Source: Burkholderia sp. GAS332 (GTDB lineage Bacteria > Pseudomonadota > Gammaproteobacteria > Burkholderiales > Burkholderiaceae). Taken from it: a stretch of DNA of 64,000 nucleotides. The notes beneath the pieces were generated by a model. It saw only the letters and a program-made list of their open reading frames with translations, searched no databases and was not told where the DNA came from. Every line of letters begins with the position of its first letter. Position 1 is the stretch's first letter. Shown piece by piece: positions 21,341 to 31,491 of this stretch. Position numbers and translations under genes: made by a program. Where the stretch lies: positions 1,674,001 through 1,738,000 of the forward strand of contig FSRV01000001.1 in the NCBI GenBank assembly GCA_900142905.1, read 5' to 3'.

Positions 21341-23686
21341 TTACTTTTGCTTGAGCTTGGCGAATGCCGCGGCCATTGCGCCGCCCGCTTCCGGTTCACG
21401 CGAGCGCGGTTGCTGCGCGCCGCGTCCACCACCGCCGCCGGAGCGGCCGCGATCCTGCTGGGCGCCGCCACCGCTGCGTGGCGCTGCTGCCGCGCCGAAC
21501 TCGTCGTCCAGACGCATGGTCAGCGCGATACGCTGGCGCTTCACGTCGACTTCCAGCACCTTCACCTTGACGATCTGGCCGGCCTTGACCACTTCGTGCG
21601 GGTCTTTGATGAACTTGGTCGACATAGCCGACACGTGCACCAGTCCGTCCTGATGCACGCCGATGTCGATGAACGCACCGAAAGCCGCCACGTTCGTCAC
21701 GACGCCTTCGAGCACCATGCCCGGCGTCAGGTCGCTAACCTTCTCGACGCCTTCACGGAAGGTCGCGGTCTTGAACTCGGGGCGCGGGTCGCGGCCCGGC
21801 TTTTCGAGTTCGAGCAGAATGTCGCGCACAGTCGGCAGGCCGAAGCGTTCGTCGACGAATTCCGTCGGCGACAGGCCGCGCAGCGCGTCGCGATTGCCGA
21901 GCACTTCGCCGACATGCTTGCTGATCTTCGCGAGCATGCGTTCCACGACCGGATAGGCTTCCGGGTGCACCGATGAGCGGTCGAGCGGGTTCTCGCCGTT
22001 GTTGATGCGCAGGAACCCGGCGGCCTGTTCGAAGGTCTTGTCGCCCAGACGCGGCACCTTGCGCAGATGTTCGCGCGACGGGAACGGGCCGTTTGCATCG
22101 CGATAGTCGACGATATTGCGAGCGAGCGTCGCGTTCAGACCCGACACGCGCGCCAGCAAGGCGACCGACGCCGTATTGGCATCCACGCCCACCGCGTTCA
22201 CGCAATCCTCGACCACCGCGTCGAGCGAGCGGGCCAGTTCGCGCTGGTTCACGTCGTGCTGGTATTGGCCGACGCCGATCGCCTTCGGGTCGATCTTCAC
22301 CAGTTCCGCGAGCGGATCCTGCAGACGGCGCGCAATCGACACGGCGCCGCGCAGCGACACGTCCATATCAGGGAATTCCTTCGCCGCGAGTTCAGATGCC
22401 GAGTACACCGACGCGCCGGCTTCCGACACGACGATCTTCTGCAGCTTGAACTCCGGATGACGCGCGATCAGTTCGCTCGCGAGCTTATCCGTTTCACGCG
22501 ACGCCGTACCGTTGCCGATGCTGATCAGCTCAGCCTGCGTCTGTGCGCAGATGCGCGCCAGTTTCGCGATCGAACCGTCCCAATCGCGGCGCGGCTCGTG
22601 CGGATAAATCACATCGGTGGCGAGCACTTTGCCGGTCCGATCGACCACCGCGACTTTCACGCCGGTGCGCATACCCGGATCCAGGCCGATCACGGCCTTC
22701 GGGCCCGCCGGTGCTGCCAGCAGCAGGTCCTTCAGGTTGCGCGCGAACACGCGAATCGCTTCGTGTTCGGCTTCGTCGCGCAGATTCGTCAGCAGTTCGT
22801 TTTCGATGTGCGGCTGCACCTTCACGCGCCAGCACCAGCGGCACACGTCGGAGAGCCACTTGTCTCCCGGGCGGTTCTGATTGGCGATGCCGAAGTGGCG
22901 CGCGATCAACGCCTCGCCCGGATGCGGCACCTGCGCGTCGAGTTCTTCGCCCAGACCCAGCTTGACCATCAGCACGCCCGCATTGCGGCCGCGGAACAGG
23001 GCCAGCGCGCGATGCGACGGCACGGTCTTGATGGTTTCCGCGTAGTCGTAGTAGTCGCGGAATTTCTCTTCTTCCGCGTTTTCCTTGCCTTCGACCACTT
23101 TCGACGACACCACACCCTGGTTGAACAGGTAATCGCGCAGCTTGCCGAGCAGATCCGCGGTTTCGCCGAATTGTTCAGAGAGGATGTCGCGCGCGCCGTC
23201 GAGCGCGGCCTTGATGTCGGCGACGCCTTTTTCGGCGTCCACGTAGGCGGCGGCTTCGTTTTGCGGGTCGAGCAGGGGATTGGCCAGCAGCGCGTCGGCG
23301 AGCGGCTGCAGGCCGGCTTCGCGGGCGATCTGCGCGCGCGTGCGGCGCTTCGGCTTATACGGGAGATACAGGTCTTCCAGCACCTGCTTGCTGTCGGCGC
23401 CTTCGATCGCGGTACGCAACTCGTCGGTGAGCTTGCCCTGTTCGTCGATACTCGCGATGATCGTGGCGCGCCGGTCTTCCAGCTCGCGCAGATACAGCAG
23501 GCGCTCCTCGAGATTACGCAGTTGCGTGTCGTCGAGATTGTCGGTCACTTCCTTCCGGTAGCGGGCGATGAACGGAACAGTCGCTCCTTCGTCGAGAAGT
23601 TGCACCGCGGCCGCGACCTGGCGCGGCTGGACGGACAGTTCGGCGGCGATGCGCTGTACGATCTTGAGTGCTACGGTTTCCGTCAT
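21341..23686 (-). CDS. tex: Tex family RNA-binding transcription accessory protein
   Basis: A 781-residue protein: N-terminal helical Tex domain, a YqgF-like RNase H fold ([18 protein letters not shown]), helix-hairpin-helix repeats, and a C-terminal S1 domain at about 655-730 ([21 protein letters not shown]). It ends with a Gly/Arg-rich low-complexity tail after the S1 domain, common in this genus. The role is in transcription/RNA metabolism and is not well defined. Confidence 0.96.
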   Translation of the reverse strand: MTETVALKIVQRIAAELSVQPRQVAAAVQLLDEGATVPFIARYRKEVTDNLDDTQLRNLEERLLYLRELEDRRATIIASIDEQGKLTDELRTAIEGADSKQVLEDLYLPYKPKRRTRAQIAREAGLQPLADALLANPLLDPQNEAAAYVDAEKGVADIKAALDGARDILSEQFGETADLLGKLRDYLFNQGVVSSKVVEGKENAEEEKFRDYYDYAETIKTVPSHRALALFRGRNAGVLMVKLGLGEELDAQVPHPGEALIARHFGIANQNRPGDKWLSDVCRWCWRVKVQPHIENELLTNLRDEAEHEAIRVFARNLKDLLLAAPAGPKAVIGLDPGMRTGVKVAVVDRTGKVLATDVIYPHEPRRDWDGSIAKLARICAQTQAELISIGNGTASRETDKLASELIARHPEFKLQKIVVSEAGASVYSASELAAKEFPDMDVSLRGAVSIARRLQDPLAELVKIDPKAIGVGQYQHDVNQRELARSLDAVVEDCVNAVGVDANTASVALLARVSGLNATLARNIVDYRDANGPFPSREHLRKVPRLGDKTFEQAAGFLRINNGENPLDRSSVHPEAYPVVERMLAKISKHVGEVLGNRDALRGLSPTEFVDERFGLPTVRDILLELEKPGRDPRPEFKTATFREGVEKVSDLTPGMVLEGVVTNVAAFGAFIDIGVHQDGLVHVSAMSTKFIKDPHEVVKAGQIVKVKVLEVDVKRQRIALTMRLDDEFGAAAAPRSGGGAQQDRGRSGGGGGRGAQQPRSREPEAGGAMAAAFAKLKQK

Positions 23687-24054
23687 AAGGTCTTGGTGTT
23701 CCTGCTACTCAATCAGAGGTCGCGCGGTAATGGCACACGCGAGGCACACGCCGGGCCCATGTCGGGCACGCCGGTGCACGCGGGGCGTGCGCGCTGCGAC
23801 CAGGTTGCTGGAGCGGGGCATTTTGCCATAAATGCCAAAGGGCTCAACCGCAGGGTGATAGAATTTCGGGCATGTTCCGTTGACCATTTACGACGTTGCC
23901 AACCTCCTTGTCCCTCAACCGCCTGGGCTCCCGCTTGGTCTCTCGCTTGTCACAATTGCCGCTTTTTTTGTCGCCGCGTTTGTCCTGCTCGCCGCTTACA
24001 TCGCTCGTTTCGGCGTCGCGGTCCGTGTTCAAGCCGGGGAACCCGTCTAATGGG

Positions 24055-25011
24055 ATGTTTTTCGCGTCATGCGCCGTGTGCGTCATGGCCGCTGCGCTGG
24101 CCATGTCCGCGCCGGCTGCAGCGCAATCCCTAGCACAATCCGCAGCGCCGCTCGAGGCCGCCAACAGTCTCGCGCCGGCAGCCGTTGCGGGCGCGCAGGC
24201 GGCGAGCGCGGCGGGCGCAACGGGCACTATGAACGCCACAGGCGCGGATAATCCCGGTAACGCTGGGAATGCTGATAACGCGGCATCGCCTGACAGCGCA
24301 TTCGACGCGCGGCAGAAAGTGCTGGATCAGCGCACCGAGGAGAACAATTACCGTTACGCGGTCGCCGAACACGATTGCTACAGCAAGTTCTTCGTCAACC
24401 ACTGTCTGGACAAGGCGCGCGACAGCATGCGCTCGGTGCAGGCCGACATTCGCAAGGAACAGCTCGCGCTCGACGGCGAACAGCGTGTCCAGCGCGCCCG
24501 CGAGCGTGACGAGCAGGCGGCGCTCAAACGCGCACAAGATGAAGCGAGCGCGCCGCAACGCGCCGCCGACGACGCGCGCAACGCGCAGGCCTACGAAGAC
24601 AAGCAGCGTCAGCACCAGCTCGATCAGGCGCAGCGCGCAGCCGAGGCGCCGCAGCGCAGCGCCAACGAACAAGCCTATCAGCAGAAGCAGCAACAGCATG
24701 CGCTGGATCAGGCGCAGCGCGGCATCAGTCCGTCGCAAGCCGCAGCCAATACCCAGGCTTACGATCAGAAGCAGGGCGATTTCCAGCGCAAGCTCGAGGA
24801 AGCGCGTCAGCAGGGCGCGCAAAAGGCGCAGGAACGGGTGGAGAAGCAGCAGAGCTTCGAGAAGAAGCAGGCCGATGCCGCGCAGCACAAGGCCGATGTC
24901 GAAGCCCGTCAGAAGCAGGCGGCCGAGAAAGCCGAGCAGAAGCGTCAGGACCAGTTGAAACAGCAACAGGAACTTGAAGAACAGCAAAAGCAGCAACAGG
25001 AACAACAGTAG
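24055..25011 (+). CDS. Exported Gln/Ala-rich coiled-coil repeat protein
   Basis: Unrecognised function. From the ATG at 24055 the protein has a signal peptide (MFFASCAVCVMAAALAMSAPAAAQS) and then a mature chain of about 295 residues. A conserved segment with two cysteines (EHDCYSKFFVNHCLDKA) precedes three tandem copies of a roughly 30-residue unit of the form AYxxKQxxHxLDQAQR, then a Lys/Gln-rich coiled coil to the end. The frame is open upstream to 23896, but the signal peptide argues for 24055. It resembles periplasmic TolA-like or colicin-import-annotated proteins only by composition. Confidence 0.7.
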   Translation: MFFASCAVCVMAAALAMSAPAAAQSLAQSAAPLEAANSLAPAAVAGAQAASAAGATGTMNATGADNPGNAGNADNAASPDSAFDARQKVLDQRTEENNYRYAVAEHDCYSKFFVNHCLDKARDSMRSVQADIRKEQLALDGEQRVQRARERDEQAALKRAQDEASAPQRAADDARNAQAYEDKQRQHQLDQAQRAAEAPQRSANEQAYQQKQQQHALDQAQRGISPSQAAANTQAYDQKQGDFQRKLEEARQQGAQKAQERVEKQQSFEKKQADAAQHKADVEARQKQAAEKAEQKRQDQLKQQQELEEQQKQQQEQQ

Positions 25012-25140
25012 GTGCGCTGTAGCGGGTTCTGGTAGGGTAGTAGCCATGCAGTAGTCGCCGTAGCGCGTTTTAAGCCGGACAGCAACCTCAGGCATCGGGC
25101 TGCACCACGCAGCCCGGGCCGCTTACGGGAGGAGGCGAGC

Positions 25141-25359
25141 ATGCGCGATCAACATCACGTCATCACCACGGACACACTTCGCGACCGTATTCTGCAGTTG
25201 GAATCGGAGCATAGTGGGCTCGATCGCTTGATCGACCGAATGTCGGATGAGCCCGGCATCGACGACTTCGAGTTGCAGCGCCTGAAAAAGCGCAAACTCA
25301 AAGTCAAGGACACCATCATCTTGCTGCAATTGCAGCTCGAACCGGACGCACGCGCCTGA
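25141..25359 (+). CDS. DUF465/YdcH family small protein
   Basis: A 72-residue charged helical protein. The LESEHSGLDRLIDRM segment followed by DDFELQRLKKRKLKVKDTI matches the DUF465 (YdcH) family, of unknown function. A strong GGGAGGAGG site precedes the ATG. Confidence 0.85.
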   Translation: MRDQHHVITTDTLRDRILQLESEHSGLDRLIDRMSDEPGIDDFELQRLKKRKLKVKDTIILLQLQLEPDARA

Positions 25360-25404
25360 GTTCGCGGCCTGGCAGGCGCCGGGTCGCGCCGCGCGCGCCG
25401 GACT

Positions 25405-27678
25405 TTGCAGGAAACGCTTGCCTTGAATTCACCGCTTGAAACTTCACCACGTGCCGCGACGGGCGATGACGCTCCCGCGGCCGGCGCCCCGGCGCCGCGT
25501 GCTCCCACGTCTGCGCTCTCCGCGTCATTGAACCCGCGTCGCGTTGCTGAACTGGACGATATCTTCGCCGACAATGGCCTGCTCGCCCGTCAGATCGACG
25601 GCTATCGTTCGCGCGCGTCGCAGATCGAGATGTCGCGCGCCGTCGCGGCGGCCATGGAAGCGTCGGGCCGCGCGATGCCTGAGCCCGCGATGTTCGAAGC
25701 GCAAAAGCGTCCGGCGCGGCGTCTGCAATCGCCAGGTGCGGATGCTGCAACCGAAGCCCCCGAAAACGACGAATCCAGCGGTCTCGACGGCAGCGAAAAC
25801 ACGCTGATCGTGGAAGCGGGTACCGGCACGGGCAAGACCTATGCGTATCTCGTACCGGCGATGTTGTGGGGCGGCAAGGTGATCGTCTCCACGGGCACCA
25901 AGCATTTGCAGGATCAGCTCTTTCAGCGCGACATTCCGACCGTGCGCGATGCGCTCGCCGTGCCGGTCTCGGTGGCGATGCTCAAGGGCCGCGCGAACTA
26001 CCTGTGCCATTACTATCTGCAACGCACGGCGGATAACGGCCGTCTGCCGTCGCGCCAGGAAACCTCGTATCTGCAGGACATCATTCGCTTCGCCAAGATC
26101 ACGCGTACCGGCGACAAGGCCGAACTCGCGAGCGTGCCGGAAACGGCGGCGGTGTGGTCGATGGTCACGTCCACGCGTGAAAACTGTCTTGGCCAGGAGT
26201 GCCCGCATTACAAGGAGTGCTTCGTGATGCAGGCGCGCCGCGAAGCGCAGCAGGCTGACATCGTGGTGGTCAATCACCATCTGTTTTTCGCCGACATCAT
26301 GTTGCGCGATACCGGCATGGCTGAATTGCTGCCCACCGCCAACACCGTTATCTTCGACGAAGCGCATCAACTGCCGGAGACCGCGACGCTGTTCTTCGGC
26401 GAGACGCTCTCCACGACGCAATTTCTCGAACTCGCGCGCGATTCCGTGGCCGAGGGTCTGGGCCATGCGCGCGAAACGGTCGACTGGGTGACGCTTGGCT
26501 CGACGCTCGAACGCGCGGCGCGCGACGTGCGGCTGGCGTTCAAGGAAGACTCGGTGCGTCTATCGATCGGCCAGTTGCCCGACGATCATCCGTTGTTCCC
26601 CGCGCTCGAAACGCTCGAAACCGAACTCGATGCATTGGCCTCGGCATTGGCCGGTCAGGCCGAGCGTGCCGAGTCGATCGGCGCGTGTTTGCGCCGCGCA
26701 CGCGAGCTGCAAGGGGTGCTCGCGGGGTGGACCACCCCCCCCACCGAGACCGAGCGCGCAGCCGCTGAGCAAGCCCCGGCTGACACCAAGGCCGAGCGCG
26801 CCGATCCGAATGAAAAGGTGCGCTGGATCGAAGTCTTTTCGCACACCGTGCAGTTGCACGAAACCCCGCTGTCGGTCGCACCGATCTTCGCGAAGCAGCG
26901 TGCCGGCGTGCCGCGCGCGTGGATCTTCACGTCGGCCACGTTGTCGGTGCGAGGCGACTTCACGCACTATGCGGCGCAGATGGGCCTGAACGCGAAACGT
27001 TCGATGACGCTGCCGAGTCCCTTCGACTATCCGACGCAAGGGCTGCTGTACGTGCCGCGTAATTTGCCGCAGCCGTCGTCGCCGATGTTTACCGACGCCG
27101 TGTTCGACGCTGCATTACCCGCGATCGAAGCATCGGGTGGCGGCGTATTCATGCTGTGCACGACGTTGCGCGCGGTGGACCGCATCTCCACCAAATTGCG
27201 CGACACCATTGAAGCGCGCGGCTGGAACTATCCGCTGCTCGTGCAAGGTGATGCGAGCCGCACCGAGTTGCTCGATCGCTTCCGTGCGTACGGCAATGCG
27301 ATTCTGGTGGGCAGCCAAAGCTTCTGGGAGGGCGTGGACGTGCGTGGCGATGCGCTCTCGCTGGTTGTGATCGACAAGCTGCCGTTCGCGCCGCCTGATG
27401 ATCCGGTGTTGTCGGCGCGTCTGGATGCATTGACGAAGAAGGGACTGAGTCCGTTCGCGGTCCATCAGTTGCCGCAGGCTGTGATTACGCTCAAGCAGGG
27501 CGCAGGCCGTCTGATTCGCGCTGAGACCGATCGTGGCGTCCTGATGATCTGCGACACGCGTCTCGTCGACAAACCGTATGGGCGCCGCATATGGCAGAGC
27601 CTGCCGCCATTCAAGCGCACACGTGAGATCGAAGTCGTGCGTGAGTTCTTCGAAGAGAACGCAACGCCGGCTCAATAA
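25405..27678 (+). CDS. DinG/YoaA-type ATP-dependent DNA helicase
   Basis: A 757-residue superfamily 2 XPD/Rad3-like helicase. Walker A is EAGTGTGKT at about 139-147; the 4Fe-4S cysteines lie in NYLCHYY and CLGQECPHYKEC; Walker B is DEAH; motif VI lies near QGAGRLIRAETDRG. Such helicases unwind DNA during repair and processing of R-loops. No ATG is available: TTG at 25405 or 25423, the latter with AGGA upstream. Confidence 0.93.
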   Translation: MQETLALNSPLETSPRAATGDDAPAAGAPAPRAPTSALSASLNPRRVAELDDIFADNGLLARQIDGYRSRASQIEMSRAVAAAMEASGRAMPEPAMFEAQKRPARRLQSPGADAATEAPENDESSGLDGSENTLIVEAGTGTGKTYAYLVPAMLWGGKVIVSTGTKHLQDQLFQRDIPTVRDALAVPVSVAMLKGRANYLCHYYLQRTADNGRLPSRQETSYLQDIIRFAKITRTGDKAELASVPETAAVWSMVTSTRENCLGQECPHYKECFVMQARREAQQADIVVVNHHLFFADIMLRDTGMAELLPTANTVIFDEAHQLPETATLFFGETLSTTQFLELARDSVAEGLGHARETVDWVTLGSTLERAARDVRLAFKEDSVRLSIGQLPDDHPLFPALETLETELDALASALAGQAERAESIGACLRRARELQGVLAGWTTPPTETERAAAEQAPADTKAERADPNEKVRWIEVFSHTVQLHETPLSVAPIFAKQRAGVPRAWIFTSATLSVRGDFTHYAAQMGLNAKRSMTLPSPFDYPTQGLLYVPRNLPQPSSPMFTDAVFDAALPAIEASGGGVFMLCTTLRAVDRISTKLRDTIEARGWNYPLLVQGDASRTELLDRFRAYGNAILVGSQSFWEGVDVRGDALSLVVIDKLPFAPPDDPVLSARLDALTKKGLSPFAVHQLPQAVITLKQGAGRLIRAETDRGVLMICDTRLVDKPYGRRIWQSLPPFKRTREIEVVREFFEENATPAQ

Positions 27679-27720
27679 ACGATTAAATGAATGCCGTTGT
27701 AAAAAGCGGCGCTTAAATGA

Positions 27721-27754
27721 CAAAACGCCACGGATGTGAATCCGTGGCGTTTTG
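27721..27754. terminator. Bidirectional intrinsic terminator
   Basis: CAAAACGCCACGGA, short loop, TCCGTGGCGTTTTG. It lies between the helicase and a convergent lipoprotein gene. Confidence 0.9.
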
Positions 27755-27826
27755 CTTTACTGACCCGGAAAATCGAGGTGATTTCCCGAGTCAGTTTTCG
27801 CCCAGAGGCGAACCCTATGCGACAGC

Positions 27827-28099
27827 TTACTGGCTTGCGCCCGAAGCCGGAGCAGCAGCCGAAGCGGCAGCCGTTGCATCCGAAGCAGCGGCCGTAGCCG
27901 AAGCAGCAGCGTCGCTCGCAGCAGCAGCCGCACCCGAAGCAGCAGTCGAAACGTCCGAAGCGGCAGCAGTTGCTGACGAAGCAGCAGCCGTTGCGTCGCT
28001 AGCTGCGGTCGTAGCTGCCTGATCGCTGCTCTTGTTGCATGCAGCCAGTGCCACAGCTGCCAACAGGGATGCTACGAGGAGGGATTTCTTCATGATCAC
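27827..28099 (-). CDS. Ala-rich small lipoprotein
   Basis: A 90-residue protein with signal peptide and lipobox LAAC (Cys about residue 21), then a low-complexity repeat of Ala with Ser/Asp/Thr (AASDATAAAS type). MKKSLL at 28093 is the probable start. Unknown function; similar Ala-rich lipoproteins occur throughout Burkholderia. Confidence 0.8.
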   Translation of the reverse strand: MIMKKSLLVASLLAAVALAACNKSSDQAATTAASDATAAASSATAAASDVSTAASGAAAAASDAAASATAAASDATAAASAAAPASGASQ

Positions 28100-28324
28100 G
28101 TCCTTTTATGGTTAAAGGTAAGCAACAGCGCAAAATAATACCGGTAATGTGCTCCAACACCGACCTGGGCCGCTGGTGGAGACGCTCTTTTGACGAGCTA
28201 GAATCTTCCCTACGGCTTGGGCGGAAATTATAGGCACTTTCGTACTGACAATCCATAAATCCGGGGTCAATACGTTGTCTTTCTCATACAAAATTTCACA
28301 GTACGGTATAACAGGCGGGCAGAG

Positions 28325-29575
28325 TTACGCAAGCTCGCCCACTTGTATCCAGCCCGCACAATACCACTCGTGCAGCAGTGCTGTCACCGCTGAATCGTGC
28401 GAGAGTGTTACAAAGCGTTTCGCACTCATACACCGCTGGTCAGCGAGGTCAAACAACCACTTTTTTGCGCCATCAAACGGCGTTTCCTCTCCATTTACGA
28501 AGAAAAAACGGCGGTTGTACAACAAATTAGTCTTGCGGTCGAGCCGAATGCCGGACTTCGATGCCTGACTGATGAAACGTGCTGCATTAAGCGGCCGTTG
28601 CGGCGGATCAAAGACGACGCTCGGCTTCGGTTCGCTGAGGTACGTGCCAAGGAACGACGCAATGTCCTTCTCACTCCATTTGACTCCCGCAAGGATCGCG
28701 CCAACGCGTTCGATCAAGGCGGCGGGCAGTTCTGCCGGACGGTCGACGGCGGGCTGTTGCGGGTCGCGATAGAGCGCATCGGGCCGCGCCGCCGACTCGC
28801 CGCGTTCGGCCAGATGATAGAGGAACTGCGCGCTCAACTCGCCGGCGGACGGGGCCCGAAAGCCGATCGAGCAGGTCATGCATTCGCCTTCGGCGATACC
28901 GTCATGGGCGATATGCGGCGGCAGGTACAACATGTCACCCGGCTCAAGCAGCCATTCCTCTTCCGGCTCGAAATGCTGTAAAACTTTCAACGGCAAACCC
29001 GGTTGGAGCGTCAGATCTTTCTGCGCACTGATCCGCCACCGGCGCTTACCTTTTACTTGCAAAAGAAACACATCGTAGGAATCGAAGTGGGGGCCGACGC
29101 CGCCGCCATCGCTTGCATACGAAATCATCAGGTCGTCCAGACGCGCGTCCGGCACGAAGCGGAAGCGGTCGAGCAAGGCACGCGCGCGATCGTCGTAAAG
29201 GTCCACGCCTTGCACGAGCAGCGTCCAGGCACGCTGCTTGAGCGACGGCAGTTCATCTGGTGCGAACGGGCCGTGCTCCATTTGCCATTTGTTGCGAAAG
29301 TGCGTGATCAGACGCGCTTCGACTTCGTCCTGATCGGCCAGCTCGAAAAATTCGTCGCGCGACAGCGGCGCCTCCACGTTCGGGATCGCCTGGCGGATCA
29401 GCAGTGGCTTTTTCTGCCAGTACCGGCGCATGAATTGCGACGGTGTCAGATTGCCAAGCAAGGGCGTGGGCGTGTCGGGCGAGGGCGGAAGAATAGGGAG
29501 CGCCGGCTTTGAAGCCGGTGAAGAATTCCGTGCCGAAGCTGCATCGGCCGGGTGGTCAGTGGGCCGCTTGGGCAT
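28325..29575 (-). CDS. JmjC/cupin ribosomal-protein oxygenase (YcfD/RoxA-like)
   Basis: A 416-residue Fe(II)/2-oxoglutarate oxygenase. The metal-binding HxD is in GPHFDSYDVFLLQVKGKRRW, the distal His in PPHIAHDGIAEG. The family includes E. coli YcfD/RoxA, which hydroxylates an Arg of ribosomal protein uL16. The start at 29575 (MPKRPTDHPAD) is preferred over an open 15-residue extension. It is divergent from slyD with only 32 bases between. Confidence 0.9.
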   Translation of the reverse strand: MPKRPTDHPADAASARNSSPASKPALPILPPSPDTPTPLLGNLTPSQFMRRYWQKKPLLIRQAIPNVEAPLSRDEFFELADQDEVEARLITHFRNKWQMEHGPFAPDELPSLKQRAWTLLVQGVDLYDDRARALLDRFRFVPDARLDDLMISYASDGGGVGPHFDSYDVFLLQVKGKRRWRISAQKDLTLQPGLPLKVLQHFEPEEEWLLEPGDMLYLPPHIAHDGIAEGECMTCSIGFRAPSAGELSAQFLYHLAERGESAARPDALYRDPQQPAVDRPAELPAALIERVGAILAGVKWSEKDIASFLGTYLSEPKPSVVFDPPQRPLNAARFISQASKSGIRLDRKTNLLYNRRFFFVNGEETPFDGAKKWLFDLADQRCMSAKRFVTLSHDSAVTALLHEWYCAGWIQVGELA

Positions 29576-29577
29576 CG

Positions 29578-29583
29578 TATAAT
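29578..29583 (+). promoter_or_regulatory. -10 element of slyD
   Basis: A perfect TATAAT in the short divergent gap before slyD, 24 bases from the ATG. The -35 region would fall inside the oxygenase gene's first codons and is weak. Confidence 0.55.
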
Positions 29584-29607
29584 GTGAGTTGTATTCTGGA
29601 GAATCGA

Positions 29608-30150
29608 ATGAAAATCGCAAAGAACACCGTCGTGTCGGTCGCTTATAAGCTATCGGATGCGCAGGGCAATCTGATTGAAGAAAGCGACGAGCCGATGGTC
29701 TATCTGCACGGCGGCTATGATGGCACGTTCCCCAAGATCGAGGAAGAGCTCGACGGCCACGAGGCCGGCTTCGAGACTCAGATCCAGCTCGAGCCGCAAG
29801 ACGCGTTCGGCGAGTACGACCCCGATCTCGTGAAGATCGAACCGCGCGATCGCTTCCCGGAACCGCTCGAAGTCGGCATGCAATTCGAGGGCACGCCGGA
29901 AGAAGGCGATGACGATCTCGATTCGCTCGTCTACGTGGTGACCGACGTGGCAGAAGACAAAGTCGTGCTCGACGGCAACCATCCGCTCGCCGGCATGGCG
30001 CTGCGTTTTGCGTTGACGGTCAAGGACGTGCGTCCGGCTACCGAAGACGAAATCCAGCACGAACACGCCCATGGCGCCGACGGCCTCGAAGTCCTCGACG
30101 ACGATGACGACGATGCCGAAGACGACAAGTCAGGGCCCACGCTGCACTGA
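29608..30150 (+). CDS. slyD: FKBP-type peptidyl-prolyl isomerase SlyD
   Basis: A 180-residue prolyl isomerase/chaperone. FKBP fold with an inserted IF domain (LDGHEAGFETQIQLEPQDAFGEYD). The tail is Asp-rich with few His, unlike the His-rich metal-binding tail of E. coli SlyD. ATG at 29608 after GGAGAA. The end overlaps the convergent metallophosphoesterase by 21 bases. Confidence 0.92.
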   Translation: MKIAKNTVVSVAYKLSDAQGNLIEESDEPMVYLHGGYDGTFPKIEEELDGHEAGFETQIQLEPQDAFGEYDPDLVKIEPRDRFPEPLEVGMQFEGTPEEGDDDLDSLVYVVTDVAEDKVVLDGNHPLAGMALRFALTVKDVRPATEDEIQHEHAHGADGLEVLDDDDDDAEDDKSGPTLH

Positions 30151-31491
30151 GCTTGCGGGCGTGCCGGGCGCGCCTGAAGACGCACCTGGCGCGCGCGGCA
30201 ACACGGCCGAGGCGGGCGGGGCGGACATGGCGGGCCCATACTCGCCGTTGCCGTCGTCCGCCGGGTTGTATTGCGGCTGGTTGGGCTGCTGCTGAAGCGG
30301 TTGGGGTTGCCCGGGCGTCGGTAACAACGGCGGCAACTCGGAAGCCGGGCCTAATGCAGGCACCGCCGGCATCGAAGCTGCCGGCTCTTCGCGCGGCGAT
30401 ACAGGCGGCGCCGTGGGCATCGGCATTTGCCTCGGCACGTCGCGCACACTCACGCGGAACGGCGGTTTCTTGCTGAGATCCGCGTCAATCTGAATCCACT
30501 GGTTAAGACGATCATGCGGCGCAAGCGCGACACGTGTGAGATTCGTCACCAGCATTCCCTTGTCATTGCGTAGCGGCTGATCGATCGTGAAGCCGGCGCT
30601 TGTGCGTTCATCGTCGCAATGAATCACCAGCACGGGTCCGCGAAAAATCTGCGCGAGTTTGACAAGGCTGCGTTTGAATTCCAGGAAACCGTCGCGGCGC
30701 GTATTGCGACCAAAGCGCAACCACGCAAAACGGTCGGGCCGTTCATAACGCTCCGGATCAGGGTCGCCCTGAATGAACACGACAATCGCACGCGCGTCGC
30801 GGCGTTTCGCGTATTCGGCAGCGTGCTCGAGCCAGAATGCATTGGCGATCACGCGATCTTCGAACTCGCCGTTGCGGCCGCCCGCGGTCAGGTAGTGATT
30901 GTTCGGACTCGGCGCGTTCAGACCGATGAACACCGTATCGCCGACTTGCCAGCGCACGTTCTCCCGAAAAGGACGAAAGCGCGACACTTCGCTCTCGCGC
31001 GTCAATGCGATCGGGTTCTGACCCATCGACGTGGAGTCGGTGAACAGGGTCTGCCGTAGCTGATCGAGCCGCTCGACCGGGTCGAAGCCGCCCGCCTCAG
31101 CCGTGCCGCAGTCGACCCAGTCGTGCTGGCCCGGAATGAAGAAGAGGGCGGGCCGCGACGTTTCGAGCAGCGCGTGGCGCCGTTCGTATAACGCATCGCG
31201 GCACGCTTCTTTCGCGCCCTTCAGATTCCCGTCGTAGACGATGAACGATATGTCGCGCTCGCGGCTGATCGCCTCGATCAGCCGTTGTGTCGGCGCTTCG
31301 TCGGCGGGGCTTTGCATCGTGTTGGCGATGACCGCGAAGGCATAGCGCGGCGCTTCGGCGTGCGCGAGCGGAGCGAACGCCACCAGCGCCACCAGCGGCA
31401 CGAGGCCGCCCGTGAGCGTGAGGGCGACGGTCAGCGCCGCGCAACGTTTGCGCGGGCGTGGCGAGCGCCTGGGTGCGTCAATGATCTGCAT
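30130..31491 (-). CDS. Calcineurin-like metallophosphoesterase, exported
   Basis: A 453-residue protein. From [10 protein letters not shown] there is a basic n-region and a hydrophobic helix ([29 protein letters not shown]), consistent with a Sec signal. Metallophosphoesterase-like motifs follow: [15 protein letters not shown] and FFIPGQHDW, with a variant GQHD in place of GNHD. The C-terminus is a Pro-rich tail. It starts 14 bases inside the end of mutS and is translationally coupled to it. Substrate unknown. Confidence 0.8.
   Translation of the reverse strand: MQIIDAPRRSPRPRKRCAALTVALTLTGGLVPLVALVAFAPLAHAEAPRYAFAVIANTMQSPADEAPTQRLIEAISRERDISFIVYDGNLKGAKEACRDALYERRHALLETSRPALFFIPGQHDWVDCGTAEAGGFDPVERLDQLRQTLFTDSTSMGQNPIALTRESEVSRFRPFRENVRWQVGDTVFIGLNAPSPNNHYLTAGGRNGEFEDRVIANAFWLEHAAEYAKRRDARAIVVFIQGDPDPERYERPDRFAWLRFGRNTRRDGFLEFKRSLVKLAQIFRGPVLVIHCDDERTSAGFTIDQPLRNDKGMLVTNLTRVALAPHDRLNQWIQIDADLSKKPPFRVSVRDVPRQMPMPTAPPVSPREEPAASMPAVPALGPASELPPLLPTPGQPQPLQQQPNQPQYNPADDGNGEYGPAMSAPPASAVLPRAPGASSGAPGTPASSVQRGP

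Noticed and set aside
27840..28010. Repetitive DNA that could suggest a CRISPR-like or VNTR array
   Set aside because: It is coding sequence for the Ala/Ser-rich lipoprotein; units are imperfect and have no spacers.
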